From positions 1 to 64,000 of the forward strand of contig JAIYDJ010000114.1 of assembly GCA_027487575.1 (NCBI GenBank): a stretch of DNA of 64,000 nt, read 5' to 3'. The notes under the pieces were generated by a model. That model was not told the origin of the DNA. It did not search any database and worked only from the letters and a program-made list of their open reading frames with translations. The stretch comes from Rhodobacter sp. (GTDB taxonomy: Bacteria > Pseudomonadota > Alphaproteobacteria > Rhodobacterales > Rhodobacteraceae). The translations under genes and the position numbers were made by a program. Of the stretch, positions 42,133 through 51,502 are shown piece by piece. Each line of letters begins with the position of its first letter. The stretch's first letter is position 1.

Positions 42133-42531
42133 CTATTCGGCGGCGACGGCGCGGTGCCGGGCCAGAAGGTCGGCCCCCTGCGCCAGCTGGTCGCGAAGTT
42201 CGGAAATCGCCTCGTCGAGTTCGGCGCGCTGCGCCTCCATCCGGGCAAGCCGGTCCTGAGCAAGATCATAGGTGCGCACAAGCTGCGCCTCGTTCGACCC
42301 ATCGCGGTCATACATGTCAAGCAGCTGGCGGATATCCTCCAGCGAAAAGCCGAACCGCTTGCCCCGCAGGATCAGATGCAACCGGGTGCGTTCGCGCTTG
42401 CCGTACAGCCGCTGGGTGCCGAGGCGGACCGGGAACAGCAGTTCCTTCTGTTCATAGAACCGCAGGGTGCGGGGCGTCACGGAATAGGTGTCGCACATCT
42501 GGCGGATCGAGAAGGAGTCGGCATCGGTCAT
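42133..42531 (-). CDS. MerR-family regulator 1 of the acyl-CoA operon
   Basis: A 132-residue regulator with the MerR winged helix (SIRQMCDTYSVTPRTLRFYE, YGKRERTRLHLILRGKRFGF) and a coiled-coil dimerisation helix (QDRLARMEAQRAELDEAISE). No cysteine metal site is visible, matching the acyl-CoA-type MerR group that includes LiuR. The ATG at 42531 is preferred to a TTG at 42558. A dyad 55-84 bases upstream could be its own operator. First gene of the operon with acyl-CoA dehydrogenase. Confidence 0.88.
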   Translation of the reverse strand: MTDADSFSIRQMCDTYSVTPRTLRFYEQKELLFPVRLGTQRLYGKRERTRLHLILRGKRFGFSLEDIRQLLDMYDRDGSNEAQLVRTYDLAQDRLARMEAQRAELDEAISELRDQLAQGADLLARHRAVAAE

Positions 42532-42585
42532 CGGTCGAATGTCCGTGGGTTGGGTCAACGGCGTTGGGGCACCATACCGGATCGC

Positions 42586-42616
42586 TTGACGTTAACGTAA
42601 TGTAACGTTGCGTCAG
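42586..42616. promoter_or_regulatory. MerR-type dyad upstream of the acyl-CoA dehydrogenase operon
   Basis: Outer arms TGACG (42587-42591) and CGTCA (42611-42615) enclose two AACGT motifs. It lies 55-84 bases before the MerR-1 start. From memory, LiuR-type MerR regulators of acyl-CoA catabolism bind TTTACGT/ACGTAAA-like dyads in such spots. Operator function is inferred. Confidence 0.5.
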
Positions 42617-42642
42617 AATTCCGGTGCCTGCGCGGAAAAGGA

Positions 42643-43026
42643 TCAGTCGCCGGACATCCCGGACAGTTGAGCGGCGGTGGCATCGCGCAGGGCGCGCAAA
42701 TCCTTCAGCGCGGCGTCCAGTTCGGTCTGCTGTTTGGCCAGATCGTCAAGTTGCCGGTCGGCCAGCGCCAGCCAGGCCTGCAACTGCGGCCGGGTGCCCT
42801 GCTGGCGGTAGATCAGCAGCCACTGGCGGATTTCTTCCAGCGAGAAACCGAATCGCCGTCCGCGCAGGATCAGAGTCATCCGCGCAACCTCGCGCGGGCC
42901 GTAGAACCGCGCGCGGCCATCCCGTTCGGGGGCCAGAAGTTCGATGTATTCGTAGTATCGCAGCGTGCGGGGCGTCACGTCGAAACGCGCGCACATCTCC
43001 TTGAAGCTGAGGCGGGTCTCGGTCAT
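42643..43026 (-). CDS. MerR-family regulator 2
   Basis: A 127-residue paralogue of the regulator at 42133-42531. It shares the pattern [40 protein letters not shown] and LEEIRQWLL, then a coiled coil. The two lie in tandem with 111 bases between them. The recognition helices differ enough that they need not share operators. It is divergent from the first thioesterase gene with a 77-bp gap. Start ATG at 43026. Confidence 0.88.
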   Translation of the reverse strand: MTETRLSFKEMCARFDVTPRTLRYYEYIELLAPERDGRARFYGPREVARMTLILRGRRFGFSLEEIRQWLLIYRQQGTRPQLQAWLALADRQLDDLAKQQTELDAALKDLRALRDATAAQLSGMSGD

Positions 43027-43103
43027 GTCCGTCCTCCCTGACGCAACCTAAGGTCACCCGCCGCGCCGCGCAACAGGCCCTTGCAGTTCGCGGCCGGTCC
43101 GCG

Positions 43104-43553
43104 ATGATGGATGTCATGTCAGACCTGATCACCCTTGCCCGCCGGTTCATCGAGGCCATCCCCCATTCCCGCGCGCTGGGGATGGTGCTGGAAACGCTGG
43201 GCGACGGGCGGGCGGTGGTGTCGATGCCCTATGATGCGCGGTTCATCGGCGATCCGGCGACGGGCGTTCTGCACGGCGGGGCGGTGTCGGCACTGATGGA
43301 CACGGCATCGGGGGCGGCGGTGATGTGCCATCCGGCGGCTCCGGCCAGCACGGCGACGCTGGACCTGCGGATCGACTACATGCGTCCCGCCATGCCGGGA
43401 CAGCGGATCGTGGCACGCGCCGAATGCCACCATGTGACGCGGTCGGTTGCGTTCATCCGGGTGACCGCCTGTGACGAGGACGAGACGCGGCCAGTGGCGA
43501 TGGGAACCGGGGCCTTCACGCTGGAGCGTCCCGTACAGAAAGGTCCGGCATGA
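43104..43553 (+). CDS. PaaI-family thioesterase 1
   Basis: A 149-residue hotdog-fold thioesterase: [20 protein letters not shown], the substrate-binding phrase [20 protein letters not shown] and [14 protein letters not shown]. It hydrolyses acyl- or aryl-CoA thioesters in the cytoplasm. The neighbourhood (MerR, acyl-CoA dehydrogenase) suggests acyl-CoA turnover. It overlaps the next thioesterase gene by 4 bases. ATG codons at 43104, 43107 and 43116 all remain possible; the first is used. Confidence 0.88.
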   Translation: MMDVMSDLITLARRFIEAIPHSRALGMVLETLGDGRAVVSMPYDARFIGDPATGVLHGGAVSALMDTASGAAVMCHPAAPASTATLDLRIDYMRPAMPGQRIVARAECHHVTRSVAFIRVTACDEDETRPVAMGTGAFTLERPVQKGPA

Positions 43554-44038
43554 CGCGCCCCGAACCCGTGCATCTGGTCAAGGACCGCCGCGACAGCGCG
43601 CTGCGTCAACTGGTCGAGGGGGTACCCTATATCGGATTTCTGGGAATCCGGTTCGACCGGCGGGGGGATGAGCTGACAGCACATCTGCCCTATGAGGACA
43701 GCCTGATCGGCAATCCCGCGCTTCCCGCGCTGCACGGCGGGGCGACGGCGGCGTTTCTGGAGGTGGCGGCGATCATCGAACTGGCCTGGTCGGCGCAATG
43801 GCCCGCGATGGAGGCAGGGCAGGCGGTCGGGCCGCTGCCCAAGACCATCGACTTCACCGTCGATTTTCTGCGTACCGGCCTGCCGCGCGATGCCTATGCC
43901 CGCGCAAGGGTGGTGCGGTCGGGGCGGCTCTATGCCAGCGTGCATGTCGAGGCCTGGCAGGACAATCGCGCAAGGCTTTACGCACAGGCGACCGGGCATT
44001 TCCTGATGCCGCCATTTGCGGGTGATGCGGGGGAATGA
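43550..44038 (+). CDS. PaaI-family thioesterase 2
   Basis: A 162-residue hotdog-fold thioesterase, [20 protein letters not shown] then [20 protein letters not shown] and [20 protein letters not shown]. It differs substantially from thioesterase 1, so the pair is not a recent duplication. Start and stop overlap neighbouring genes (ATGA), tying it to thioesterase 1 and the MATE gene in one operon. Substrate unknown. Confidence 0.87.
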   Translation: MTRPEPVHLVKDRRDSALRQLVEGVPYIGFLGIRFDRRGDELTAHLPYEDSLIGNPALPALHGGATAAFLEVAAIIELAWSAQWPAMEAGQAVGPLPKTIDFTVDFLRTGLPRDAYARARVVRSGRLYASVHVEAWQDNRARLYAQATGHFLMPPFAGDAGE

Positions 44039-45363
44039 CCGATCTGACGCATGGCCGGGTGCTGTGGATCGCCCTGCCGATCGTGCTGTCGAACGCCACC
44101 GTGCCGCTGCTGGGGGCCGTCGATGTCGGCGTCGTCGGGCAGTTGGGGCAGGCCGCACCGATCGGCGCGGTCGGGCTGGGGGCGGTGATCCTTGCGACGG
44201 TCTACTGGGTGTTCGGCTTTCTGCGGATGGGCACATCGGGGTTGGCCGCGCAGGCGCAGGGGTCTGGCGATATGGCCGAGCGCAGCGCCATCCTGCTGCG
44301 CGCGCTGATCATCGGAGCGGGGGCGGGGCTGCTGCTGGTGGCGCTGCAAAGCGTGATGCTGCGCGGGGCCTTTGCCGTAGCGCCTGCGTCGCCCGAAGTG
44401 GAAGGGTTGGCCCGGCAATACCTTGCCATCCGCATCTGGGGCGCCCCCGCCACCATCGCCCTTTATGCCGTGACAGGTTGGCTGATCGCGTTGGAGCGGA
44501 CCCGCGCGGTGCTGGTGCTGCAGGTCTGGATGAACGGGCTGAACATCTGCCTGGATGTGTGGTTCGTGTTGCATCTGGGCTGGGGCGTGCCCGGTGTGGC
44601 TGCGGCCACGCTGATCGCCGAATGGAGCGGGCTTGGCCTTGGCCTGTGGTTGTGTCGCGACGCCTTCGGCCCGGTCTTGCGCGCAGCCTGGGGACGGGTG
44701 GCGGACAGAGCCGCGCTGTGGGTGATGTTCGCCGTCAACCGCGACATCATGATCCGCTCGATTGCCCTGCAATTGTGCTTTACCGCCTTCGTCTTTCTGG
44801 GCGCGCGGTTTGGGGATGTCACCCTTGCCGCCAATCAGGTGCTGATGCTGTTTCTGGAGATCACCGCCTATGCGCTGGACGGGTTCGCCTTTGCGGCCGA
44901 GGCGCTGGTCGGGCAGGCCATCGGGGCGCGGCTGGTCGCCGATACCCGCCGCGCCGCCATCCTGACCAGTCAGTGGGGGGTTGGCGGGGCGGTTCTGATG
45001 GGGGTCGGCTTCTGGGTGGCCGGGCCTGCAATCATCGACCTGATGACGACATCCCCCGAAGTTCGGCTGGAAGCGCGGACCTATCTGCCCTGGATCGCCG
45101 CAGCCCCGGTGATCGGCATTGCGGCCTGGATGCTTGACGGCATCTTCATCGGTGCCACGCTGACACGGGCGATGCGCCGGGCCGCCCTGCATTCGGTCGC
45201 GGTCTATGCGGTGGCCGTGGTGCTGCTGATCCCCCAGATGGGCAACCACGGGCTTTGGGCGGCGCTGATGGTTCTGAACATCACCCGCGCGATCACGCTT
45301 GGCCTGCGCTTTCCTCAGGTCGCGGCCAAGGCCTCAGGGCCGGATCAGCCGGAACGCCGCTGA
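44035..45363 (+). CDS. MATE-family efflux transporter (DinF-like)
   Basis: A 442-residue inner-membrane exporter with 12 hydrophobic segments. Family marks: RVLWIALPIVLSNATVPLLG at the N-terminus, GLGAVILATVYWVFGFLRMG, LAANQVLMLFLEITAYALDG and FAAEALVGQAIGARL. MATE proteins export cationic drugs or metabolites using Na+ or H+; the DinF-like subgroup is typical here. The last gene of the rightward operon. Its 3' end overlaps the convergent TIGR02186 gene by 30 bases. Confidence 0.93.
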   Translation: MTDLTHGRVLWIALPIVLSNATVPLLGAVDVGVVGQLGQAAPIGAVGLGAVILATVYWVFGFLRMGTSGLAAQAQGSGDMAERSAILLRALIIGAGAGLLLVALQSVMLRGAFAVAPASPEVEGLARQYLAIRIWGAPATIALYAVTGWLIALERTRAVLVLQVWMNGLNICLDVWFVLHLGWGVPGVAAATLIAEWSGLGLGLWLCRDAFGPVLRAAWGRVADRAALWVMFAVNRDIMIRSIALQLCFTAFVFLGARFGDVTLAANQVLMLFLEITAYALDGFAFAAEALVGQAIGARLVADTRRAAILTSQWGVGGAVLMGVGFWVAGPAIIDLMTTSPEVRLEARTYLPWIAAAPVIGIAAWMLDGIFIGATLTRAMRRAALHSVAVYAVAVVLLIPQMGNHGLWAALMVLNITRAITLGLRFPQVAAKASGPDQPERR

Positions 45364-46092
45364 CGCCCCCCAGCCGGCCAGCGCCGCCAGCGCCAGCGCC
45401 AGGATCCCATAGACCAGCGGCCTTTCATGGGCCAGAATGAACAGGAACCGCTCCAGCCCCGCCTTCTGCACGCCGATGCGGCGCTCTTGCAGGTCGACGA
45501 CCTTGCCGTCGCGGGTCAGGAAGATGCGCACCCGGTAGTTGCCTTCGGTCAGGTTGGCGGGCAACACGATATCGGCGCGGAACAGCGTTTCGGCGGTCAA
45601 CTGCACCGTGCCTTCCAGCAGGCGATAGCGGTCCTCGGCCAGCCGGATGCGCCCCAGCGCCGTCACGAAGTCGGGGGCCTCTGCCGCCTCGGCGCTGATC
45701 CCGACGGCGCGGATCACCCGGTCGATCGTGATGCGGTGGCGCAGGTTTTCGGTTTCGTCCAGAATGGCATCGATCGGTCCGGTGGTGGCCACGGCATAAA
45801 AGCTGGGGGCGGCGTCGATGGTCACGGCGGCATTGTTGATCCAGATGCCCGCGACCCGTTCCTTGCGGCGGATCACCAGCGGCATGCTGGGGTCTTCCAC
45901 CGTCACGATCACCTGCAGCAGGCTGTCCCGCGGCGGCGGCGCCATCCGCCGCACCGCGCCATAGATCAGAATCTCGGACCCGTCGAAATTCGCGGTGATC
46001 GACACCCGGTTCTGCGACAGGCCCGACACGATTTCTTCCTGCGCAAGCGCGGGCAGCGCGAGGCACAGCCAAAGGCACAGCGCCCGGATCAT
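45334..46092 (-). CDS. TIGR02186 family membrane-anchored protein
   Basis: A 252-residue protein with a signal peptide (MIRALCLWLCLALPALAQEE), a periplasmic beta-rich body (GLSQNRVSITANFDGSEILI, RKERVAGIWINNAAVTID, YRVRIFLTRDGKVVDLQERR) and one C-terminal transmembrane helix (YGILALALAALAGWGASAAF). This matches TIGR02186, an alphaproteobacterial family of unknown function with a predicted TM end. It overlaps the stop of the upstream TauE/SafE gene by 4 bases, an arrangement I recall as conserved. Confidence 0.88.
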   Translation of the reverse strand: MIRALCLWLCLALPALAQEEIVSGLSQNRVSITANFDGSEILIYGAVRRMAPPPRDSLLQVIVTVEDPSMPLVIRRKERVAGIWINNAAVTIDAAPSFYAVATTGPIDAILDETENLRHRITIDRVIRAVGISAEAAEAPDFVTALGRIRLAEDRYRLLEGTVQLTAETLFRADIVLPANLTEGNYRVRIFLTRDGKVVDLQERRIGVQKAGLERFLFILAHERPLVYGILALALAALAGWGASAAFRLIRP

Positions 46093-47021
46093 GGCATGGC
46101 CCCGCCGAAAGCCACCGAGTAAAGCTCGGACGGGGTCAGCAAGAGATCCAGCGCGATTTTCGCCGCGACTGCCAGAACCAGCAGCGCCAGAAGGATGCGC
46201 AACTGTTCGGCCCGAAGGCGCACCCCCAGCCGCGAGCCGATCTGCGCCCCCACCACCCCGCCCAGAATCAGCAGCAGCGCCAGCATGATGTCCAGCGTCT
46301 GGCTGGTCACCGCATGGGCCACCGTGGTGAAGGCCGTCACGAAGATGATCTGGAACAGCGAGGTGCCGATCACGACCTTGGTCTGCATTCCCAAGAGATA
46401 GATCATCGCGGGGACCATGATGAACCCGCCGCCCACCCCCATGATCGCCGACAGGAACCCCACCGCCGCGCCGATCATCGCGGGCGGCAGGACCGAGATG
46501 TAAAGCCCCGACGCCCGGAACTTCATCCGGAACGGCATCCGGTGCACCCAGGTCTGCACACGTGCCCGCTTTACCGGACTGGCCCCCACCTTCCGTGCGG
46601 CAAGGATCGCCCGCAGACTTTCCTGAAACATCAGAAGGCCGACCGCCCCCAGAAACAGCACATAGCTGAGCTGAACGAACAGGTCGATCTGGCCCAGCCG
46701 CGTCAGCCAGGCGAACACCGCGACCCCCGCCGCCGAACCGAGGATGCCCCCCGCCAGCATGACCCCGCCCATTCGGAAATCGACACCGCGCCGGCGCACC
46801 TGTGCCAGCACGCCCGAGACCGACGAGGCGACAACCAGATTTGCCCCGGTTGCCACGGCAACGGCGGGCGGAATGCCGAGGAAGAACAGAAGGGGCGTGA
46901 TCAGAAAGCCGCCGCCCACCCCGAACATTCCCGACAGCACACCCACCAATCCGCCCATCCCCAGCAACAGGAAGGCATTGACCGATACCTCGGCGATGGG
47001 AAGGTAAAGCTGCATCGACAT
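46089..47021 (-). CDS. TauE/SafE-family anion exporter
   Basis: A 310-residue membrane protein with about 8 hydrophobic segments. The duplicated TauE/SafE motif appears as VGVLSGMFGVGGGFLITPLL near the N-terminus and again as VGFLSAIMGVGGGFIMVPAM in the second half. The family exports sulfite, sulfoacetate or other organosulfur anions. It is co-transcribed with the TIGR02186 gene, which suggests a joint role. Confidence 0.93.
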   Translation of the reverse strand: MSMQLYLPIAEVSVNAFLLLGMGGLVGVLSGMFGVGGGFLITPLLFFLGIPPAVAVATGANLVVASSVSGVLAQVRRRGVDFRMGGVMLAGGILGSAAGVAVFAWLTRLGQIDLFVQLSYVLFLGAVGLLMFQESLRAILAARKVGASPVKRARVQTWVHRMPFRMKFRASGLYISVLPPAMIGAAVGFLSAIMGVGGGFIMVPAMIYLLGMQTKVVIGTSLFQIIFVTAFTTVAHAVTSQTLDIMLALLLILGGVVGAQIGSRLGVRLRAEQLRILLALLVLAVAAKIALDLLLTPSELYSVAFGGAMP

Positions 47022-47093
47022 GCCGCGCTGGAAGGAAGAACAAGGGCCACAGGGTTGCGCCTGTGGGCCTGCAAAGTCAAACGCTGCGGTGCG

Positions 47094-47888
47094 TCATCGC
47101 AGTTGCCGCAAGAACCGCCGCAGGATGCGTTCCAGTTTTGCCGCGCCCAGCGGCGCCATCGCCTTGGTATGCTCGTGGCTGATCTGTTCGTCCGACAGCC
47201 CCGCCGCCATGTTGGTGATCGTGGAAATCGCCGCCACCCGCAGCCCCAGAAACCGCGCGAGAATGACCTCGGGCACGGTAGACATGCCCACCGCATCCGC
47301 CCCAAGCGTTCGGATCGCGCGGATTTCGGCCGGGGTTTCGAACGACGGACCGGAATACCACGCGTAGACGCCTTCGGTCAGCGCGATGCCTTCGGCTTCG
47401 GCCGCCGCGCGCAGTCCTGCCCGCAGCGCCGGGTCATGCGCCGCCGTCATCGGAACAAAGCGGGCATCCGTCCGCTCGCCGATCAGCGGGTTCAGTCCCG
47501 AAAAGTTGATGTGATCCGACAGCAGCATCAGATCGCCGGGCCGGATGTCGCCCCGCATCGACCCCGCCGCGTTGGTCGCGATCAGCATGTCGGCGCCCAA
47601 AGCCTGCAGTGTCTCGAGTGCCGGGCGCATCGCCGCAGGGTTGCCGTTTTCATAGTAGTGCTCGCGCGCGCCGAACACCGCAACGCGGCAACCCTCCAGG
47701 TCGCCGATCACAAGGTTGGGGTTGTGCCCCGACACGCCCACATGCGGAAAGCCGGGCAGATCGGCGTAGGGAATGGACACCCCGTCCACTGCCGCCGCCA
47801 GATGCCCAAGCCCCGACCCAAGTATCAGCCCCAGCCTGACCGGCGCATCGCCGGCCCGGTCGCGGATCAGCTCAACGCTCTTTGACAT
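47094..47888 (-). CDS. punA: Purine-nucleoside phosphorylase (trimeric type)
   Basis: A 264-residue enzyme that phosphorolyses inosine/guanosine or xanthosine to base plus ribose-1-phosphate. Signature: LGLILGSGLGHLAAAVDG (phosphate loop), GREHYYE-like AREHYYENGNP, NAAGSMRGDIRPGDLMLLSD, SGPSFETPAEIRAIRTLGAD and VGMSTVPEVILA. The trimeric (PNP class II) type, as opposed to hexameric DeoD. The start ATG at 47888 overlaps the permease stop by 17 bases. Last gene of the nucleoside uptake operon. Confidence 0.93.
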   Translation of the reverse strand: MSKSVELIRDRAGDAPVRLGLILGSGLGHLAAAVDGVSIPYADLPGFPHVGVSGHNPNLVIGDLEGCRVAVFGAREHYYENGNPAAMRPALETLQALGADMLIATNAAGSMRGDIRPGDLMLLSDHINFSGLNPLIGERTDARFVPMTAAHDPALRAGLRAAAEAEGIALTEGVYAWYSGPSFETPAEIRAIRTLGADAVGMSTVPEVILARFLGLRVAAISTITNMAAGLSDEQISHEHTKAMAPLGAAKLERILRRFLRQLR

Positions 47889-48834
47889 AGGGTTCGCCTC
47901 CTGCGCGCGGCGGTATCGCCTTGCCGACAAAGCCCGCAAGAATCACCACGGTCAGGATATAAGGCAGGGCCTGGGTGAACTGCACCGGAATGACGAAAAC
48001 GCCCAAGTCAATGTTCTGGAACCGGATTGCCACCGCATCCAGAAACCCGAACAGAAGGCAGGCCGTCAGCGCATACCATGGCCGCCACTTGGCAAAGATC
48101 AAGGCGGCCAGCGCGATGTATCCGCGCCCCGCCGTCATTTCGCGGCCGAACTGCGCCGCGAGGCTGGCCAGATACGCGCCCGCCAACCCGCACAACACGC
48201 CGCAGATCAGCACGGCCGCATAGCGGATCGCCACGACCGACACCCCGGCTGTATCGACCGCCGCCGGGTTCTCACCCACCGCACGCAACCGAAGGCCGAA
48301 CCGGGTGGAATACAAGAGCCAGGCCGAGGCGGGTACCAGTGCCAGGGCCACATAGACCAGAATGGTATGCCCGGAAATCAGGTCGGCATAGATCGGCCCC
48401 AGGACCGGCACGCCGCGCACCGCATCGGCAAAGGGCAGGGTGATTTCGGAAAAGCGCGCGGCGCCTTCCAGCGATGGCGTCCGTCCGCCAAGCCCGAACC
48501 AGCTTTGCGACAGCAGCACCGTCAGCCCCGACGCCAGAAAGTTCAGCGCGACGCCCGAGATCAACTGGTTGCCCCGGAACGTGATCGACGCCATGCCGTG
48601 AATGAACGACAGCATCAGCGACGCCGCGATCCCCGCCAAGAGCCCGACCCAGACCGACCCCGAAAACACCGCGAACGCCGCCGAGGCAAAGGCCGCGATC
48701 AGCATCTTGCCTTCCAGCCCGATGTCGAAGATCCCCGCGCGTTCGGAAAACAGCCCGGCAAGGCAGGCCAGCAGTAGCGGCGTCGCCAGCCGCACCGTGG
48801 AATCCAGCATCTGGATGATCGTCGCGAAATCCAT
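47872..48834 (-). CDS. Nucleoside ABC transporter permease 2
   Basis: A 320-residue inner-membrane permease of the BMP/nucleoside ABC type: MDFATIIQMLDSTVRLATPL, LLLACLAGLFSERAGIFDIG, then EGKMLIAAFASAAFAVFSGS and the coupling-loop phrase FGLRLRAVGENPAAVDTAG. The ATG at 48834 is chosen because it overlaps the stop of permease 1 and gives the family's normal N-terminus; an open frame further upstream is antisense-like. Pairs with permease 1 as a heterodimer. Confidence 0.94.
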   Translation of the reverse strand: MDFATIIQMLDSTVRLATPLLLACLAGLFSERAGIFDIGLEGKMLIAAFASAAFAVFSGSVWVGLLAGIAASLMLSFIHGMASITFRGNQLISGVALNFLASGLTVLLSQSWFGLGGRTPSLEGAARFSEITLPFADAVRGVPVLGPIYADLISGHTILVYVALALVPASAWLLYSTRFGLRLRAVGENPAAVDTAGVSVVAIRYAAVLICGVLCGLAGAYLASLAAQFGREMTAGRGYIALAALIFAKWRPWYALTACLLFGFLDAVAIRFQNIDLGVFVIPVQFTQALPYILTVVILAGFVGKAIPPRAGGEPYVKER

Positions 48835-49925
48835 CACCGCGCCCCCCGCCGACGCATGAACAGCGCCTCGACCGGCTTTTGCACCATGTACCCCAGCGCG
48901 CCGGTGAACAGGATGACCAGCCCCTGAATGACCGTGATCAACTCGCGCGGAATCTGTGTCCACAGCGCCAGTTCCGCACCCCCCTGATACAGGAACCCGA
49001 ACAGGATCGACGCCAGCACCACCCCGAACGGATGGTTGCGCCCCATCAGCGCCACGGCGATGCCGATGAAGCCCGCGCCCTCGACGCTGTTCAACAGCAG
49101 CCGGTTCGCCTCGCCCTGCACGGTGTTGATCGCCATCATCCCCGCAAGCCCGCCGGAAATCAGCATGGCGACCATGGTGATCCGCACCGGGTTGATGCCC
49201 GCATATTGCGCCGCCTTCTGCGATTTGCCGAAGGACCGGATTTCGAAGCCCAGCCGTGTGTGCCACAGCAGCACCCAGACCGCCACCGCGCAGACCAGCG
49301 CCAGCAGCAGCGATATGTTGGCGGGCGTTCCCTTGGCGAATGGGATGCCCACCGCGTTCAGCATCGCCCCCAGTTCCGGAAGGTTGGTCGTCGGCGCGAA
49401 CCGGGCCGAAGCCGGGTCCATGCTGCCCTGCGGCCGCAGAACGTTGACCAGAAGATAGTTCAGCAGTGCCGCCGCGATGAAGTTGAACATGATCGTGGTG
49501 ATCACGATGTGGCTGCCGCGCTTGGCCTGCAGGTAGGCGGGGATCGCCGCCCAGATCGCCCCGAAGGCCGCCGCAGCCACGATCGCCGCCGCCAGCGCCA
49601 GCGACCAGTGCGGCCACGGGATCAGCAGACAGACCAACGCCACGCCCAGCCCCCCCAGCGTCGCCTGCCCTTCACCGCCGATGTTGAACAGGCTGGCATG
49701 GAACGCCACCGACACTGCAAGCCCGGTGAACATGAAGTTCGTCGCGTAATACAGCGTGTAGCCCCAGCCATAGCTGGACCCCAGCGCCCCGGTGACCATC
49801 ACGCGCATCGCCTCGACCGGGTTCTGCCCGATGGCGAGGATGACCAGCCCCGAAATCAGGAACGCGATGATCAGCGAGATCAGGGGCACCAGCAGCACGT
49901 CGGCCCACCGCGGCATCTTTTCCAT
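48834..49925 (-). CDS. Nucleoside ABC transporter permease 1
   Basis: A 363-residue permease with about 9-10 hydrophobic segments: WADVLLVPLISLIIAFLISG, LVILAIGQNPVEAMRVMVTG, GLAVSVAFHASLFNIGGEGQ, and the coupling loop LGFEIRSFGKSQKAAQYAGI. This matches the longer permease of BMP-family nucleoside importers (NupP/BmpB-type naming varies). It starts one base into the ATPase stop and overlaps permease 2 by one base, so the three are tightly coupled. Confidence 0.94.
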   Translation of the reverse strand: MEKMPRWADVLLVPLISLIIAFLISGLVILAIGQNPVEAMRVMVTGALGSSYGWGYTLYYATNFMFTGLAVSVAFHASLFNIGGEGQATLGGLGVALVCLLIPWPHWSLALAAAIVAAAAFGAIWAAIPAYLQAKRGSHIVITTIMFNFIAAALLNYLLVNVLRPQGSMDPASARFAPTTNLPELGAMLNAVGIPFAKGTPANISLLLALVCAVAVWVLLWHTRLGFEIRSFGKSQKAAQYAGINPVRITMVAMLISGGLAGMMAINTVQGEANRLLLNSVEGAGFIGIAVALMGRNHPFGVVLASILFGFLYQGGAELALWTQIPRELITVIQGLVILFTGALGYMVQKPVEALFMRRRGAR

Positions 49926-51502
49926 CAGGCGGCCTTTCCGGCGATTCCGGCCATCATCAGGCCAAGGCTGCGTTCATCGGTGGTTTCCGGGTCGGCGGTG
50001 CCCATGATCTGCCCGTCGAACATCACGGCGATTCGGTCTGACAGGGACATGATCTCGTCCAGTTCCACGCTGACCAGAAGGATGGCCTTGCCCGCGTCGC
50101 GCAGGGCCACGATCTGCTTGTGGATGAATTCGATGGCACCGATATCCACGCCCCGCGTCGGCTGTCCGATCAACAGAAGGTCGGGGTTGCGGTCGATTTC
50201 CCGCGCGACGACGATCTTTTGCTGGTTGCCGCCTGAAAACGACTTGGCCGACAGGCCCGGGATCGGCGGGCGCACGTCATAGCGTTCCATCTTGGCCTCG
50301 GTATCGGCCCGGATCGCGGCGTTGTCCAAGATCAGCGCGTTCTTCTGGTACTGCGGTGCGTCGTGATAGCCGAAGGCCACATTCTCCCACGCGGCAAAAT
50401 CCATGATCAGACCCAGCGCCTGCCGGTCTTCGGGCACATGGGCAATGCCCGCTGCCCGTCTGGTGCGCCCGTTGGCCTGCGCGCCGGACAAAGGCAGGCC
50501 CACCCCGTTCAACACGATCTGCCCCGTCGCCCGTGCAATCCCGCCCAGCGCCTCCAGCAGTTGTGACTGTCCGTTCCCCGCCACCCCGGCGATCCCCAGG
50601 ATTTCTCCGGCGCGGATTTCGAAACTGATGCCCTTCAGGCGTTCCACCCCGTGTTCGTCGCGCACCCGCAGGTCCTTGACCGACAACACGACCGCGCCCG
50701 GTGTTGCGGGCCGCTTTTCGACCTCCAGCAACACCTTGCGTCCCACCATCAACTCGGCCAGCGCCTCGGGGCTGGTGTCCGCCGTCCGGACGGTATCGAC
50801 CATGGTGCCGCGTCGCATGACGCTGACGTTGTCGGTGGTTTCCATGATCTCGCGCAGTTTGTGGGTGATCAGGATGATCGTCTTGCCCTGATCGCGCAGC
50901 CCTTTCAGGATGCGGAACAGATGGTCGGCCTCGTCTGGTGTCAGAACGCCGGTCGGCTCGTCCAGGATCAGGATATCCGCCTGACGGTACAGCGCTTTCA
51001 GGATTTCCACCCGCTGCTGATGGCCCACCGACAGGTCTTCCACCAGCGCCTCGGGGTCCACATCCAGTTCGTATTCGCGGCTCAGGTCCGCCAGAACCTT
51101 GCGCGCCTTGCCCAGCGACGTGGCCAGCATCGCGCCGTCCTCGGCCCCCAGAATGACGTTCTCCAGCACAGTGAAATTCGGGACCAGCTTGAAATGCTGA
51201 AACACCATCCCGATGCCGGCGCGGATGGCGCTCTGGCTGTCGGGGATGGCGGTCAGCTTGCCGTCGATGAAGATCTGCCCCGCATCGGCCTTGTAGAACC
51301 CGTAAAGGATCGACATCAGCGTCGATTTCCCTGCGCCATTCTCGCCGATGATCCCGTGGATCGTGCCGCGTGGCACGGCAATGTTGATGTCGCGGTTGGC
51401 CTGCACCGGGCCGAACGCTTTGGAGATGCCCTTGAGTTCAATGGCAAACGGGGCGGCAGTTGCCTGCCGCCCCCCGCTGGCCTGTGCGGCCGGTGTGATC
51501 AT
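49925..51502 (-). CDS. Nucleoside ABC transporter ATP-binding protein
   Basis: A 525-residue double ABC ATPase. Domain 1 has Walker A GENGAGKSTLMSILYGFYKA, signature LSVGHQQRVEILKA and Walker B DILILDEPTGVL. Domain 2 has an imperfect Walker A (GVAGNGQSQLLEALG), signature FSGGNQQKIVVARE and Walker B DLLLIGQPTRGVD, the normal asymmetry in the sugar/nucleoside importers. It powers uptake with the two permeases and the BMP protein. The frame is tightly packed: its start overlaps the BMP stop. Confidence 0.95.
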   Translation of the reverse strand: MITPAAQASGGRQATAAPFAIELKGISKAFGPVQANRDINIAVPRGTIHGIIGENGAGKSTLMSILYGFYKADAGQIFIDGKLTAIPDSQSAIRAGIGMVFQHFKLVPNFTVLENVILGAEDGAMLATSLGKARKVLADLSREYELDVDPEALVEDLSVGHQQRVEILKALYRQADILILDEPTGVLTPDEADHLFRILKGLRDQGKTIILITHKLREIMETTDNVSVMRRGTMVDTVRTADTSPEALAELMVGRKVLLEVEKRPATPGAVVLSVKDLRVRDEHGVERLKGISFEIRAGEILGIAGVAGNGQSQLLEALGGIARATGQIVLNGVGLPLSGAQANGRTRRAAGIAHVPEDRQALGLIMDFAAWENVAFGYHDAPQYQKNALILDNAAIRADTEAKMERYDVRPPIPGLSAKSFSGGNQQKIVVAREIDRNPDLLLIGQPTRGVDIGAIEFIHKQIVALRDAGKAILLVSVELDEIMSLSDRIAVMFDGQIMGTADPETTDERSLGLMMAGIAGKAA

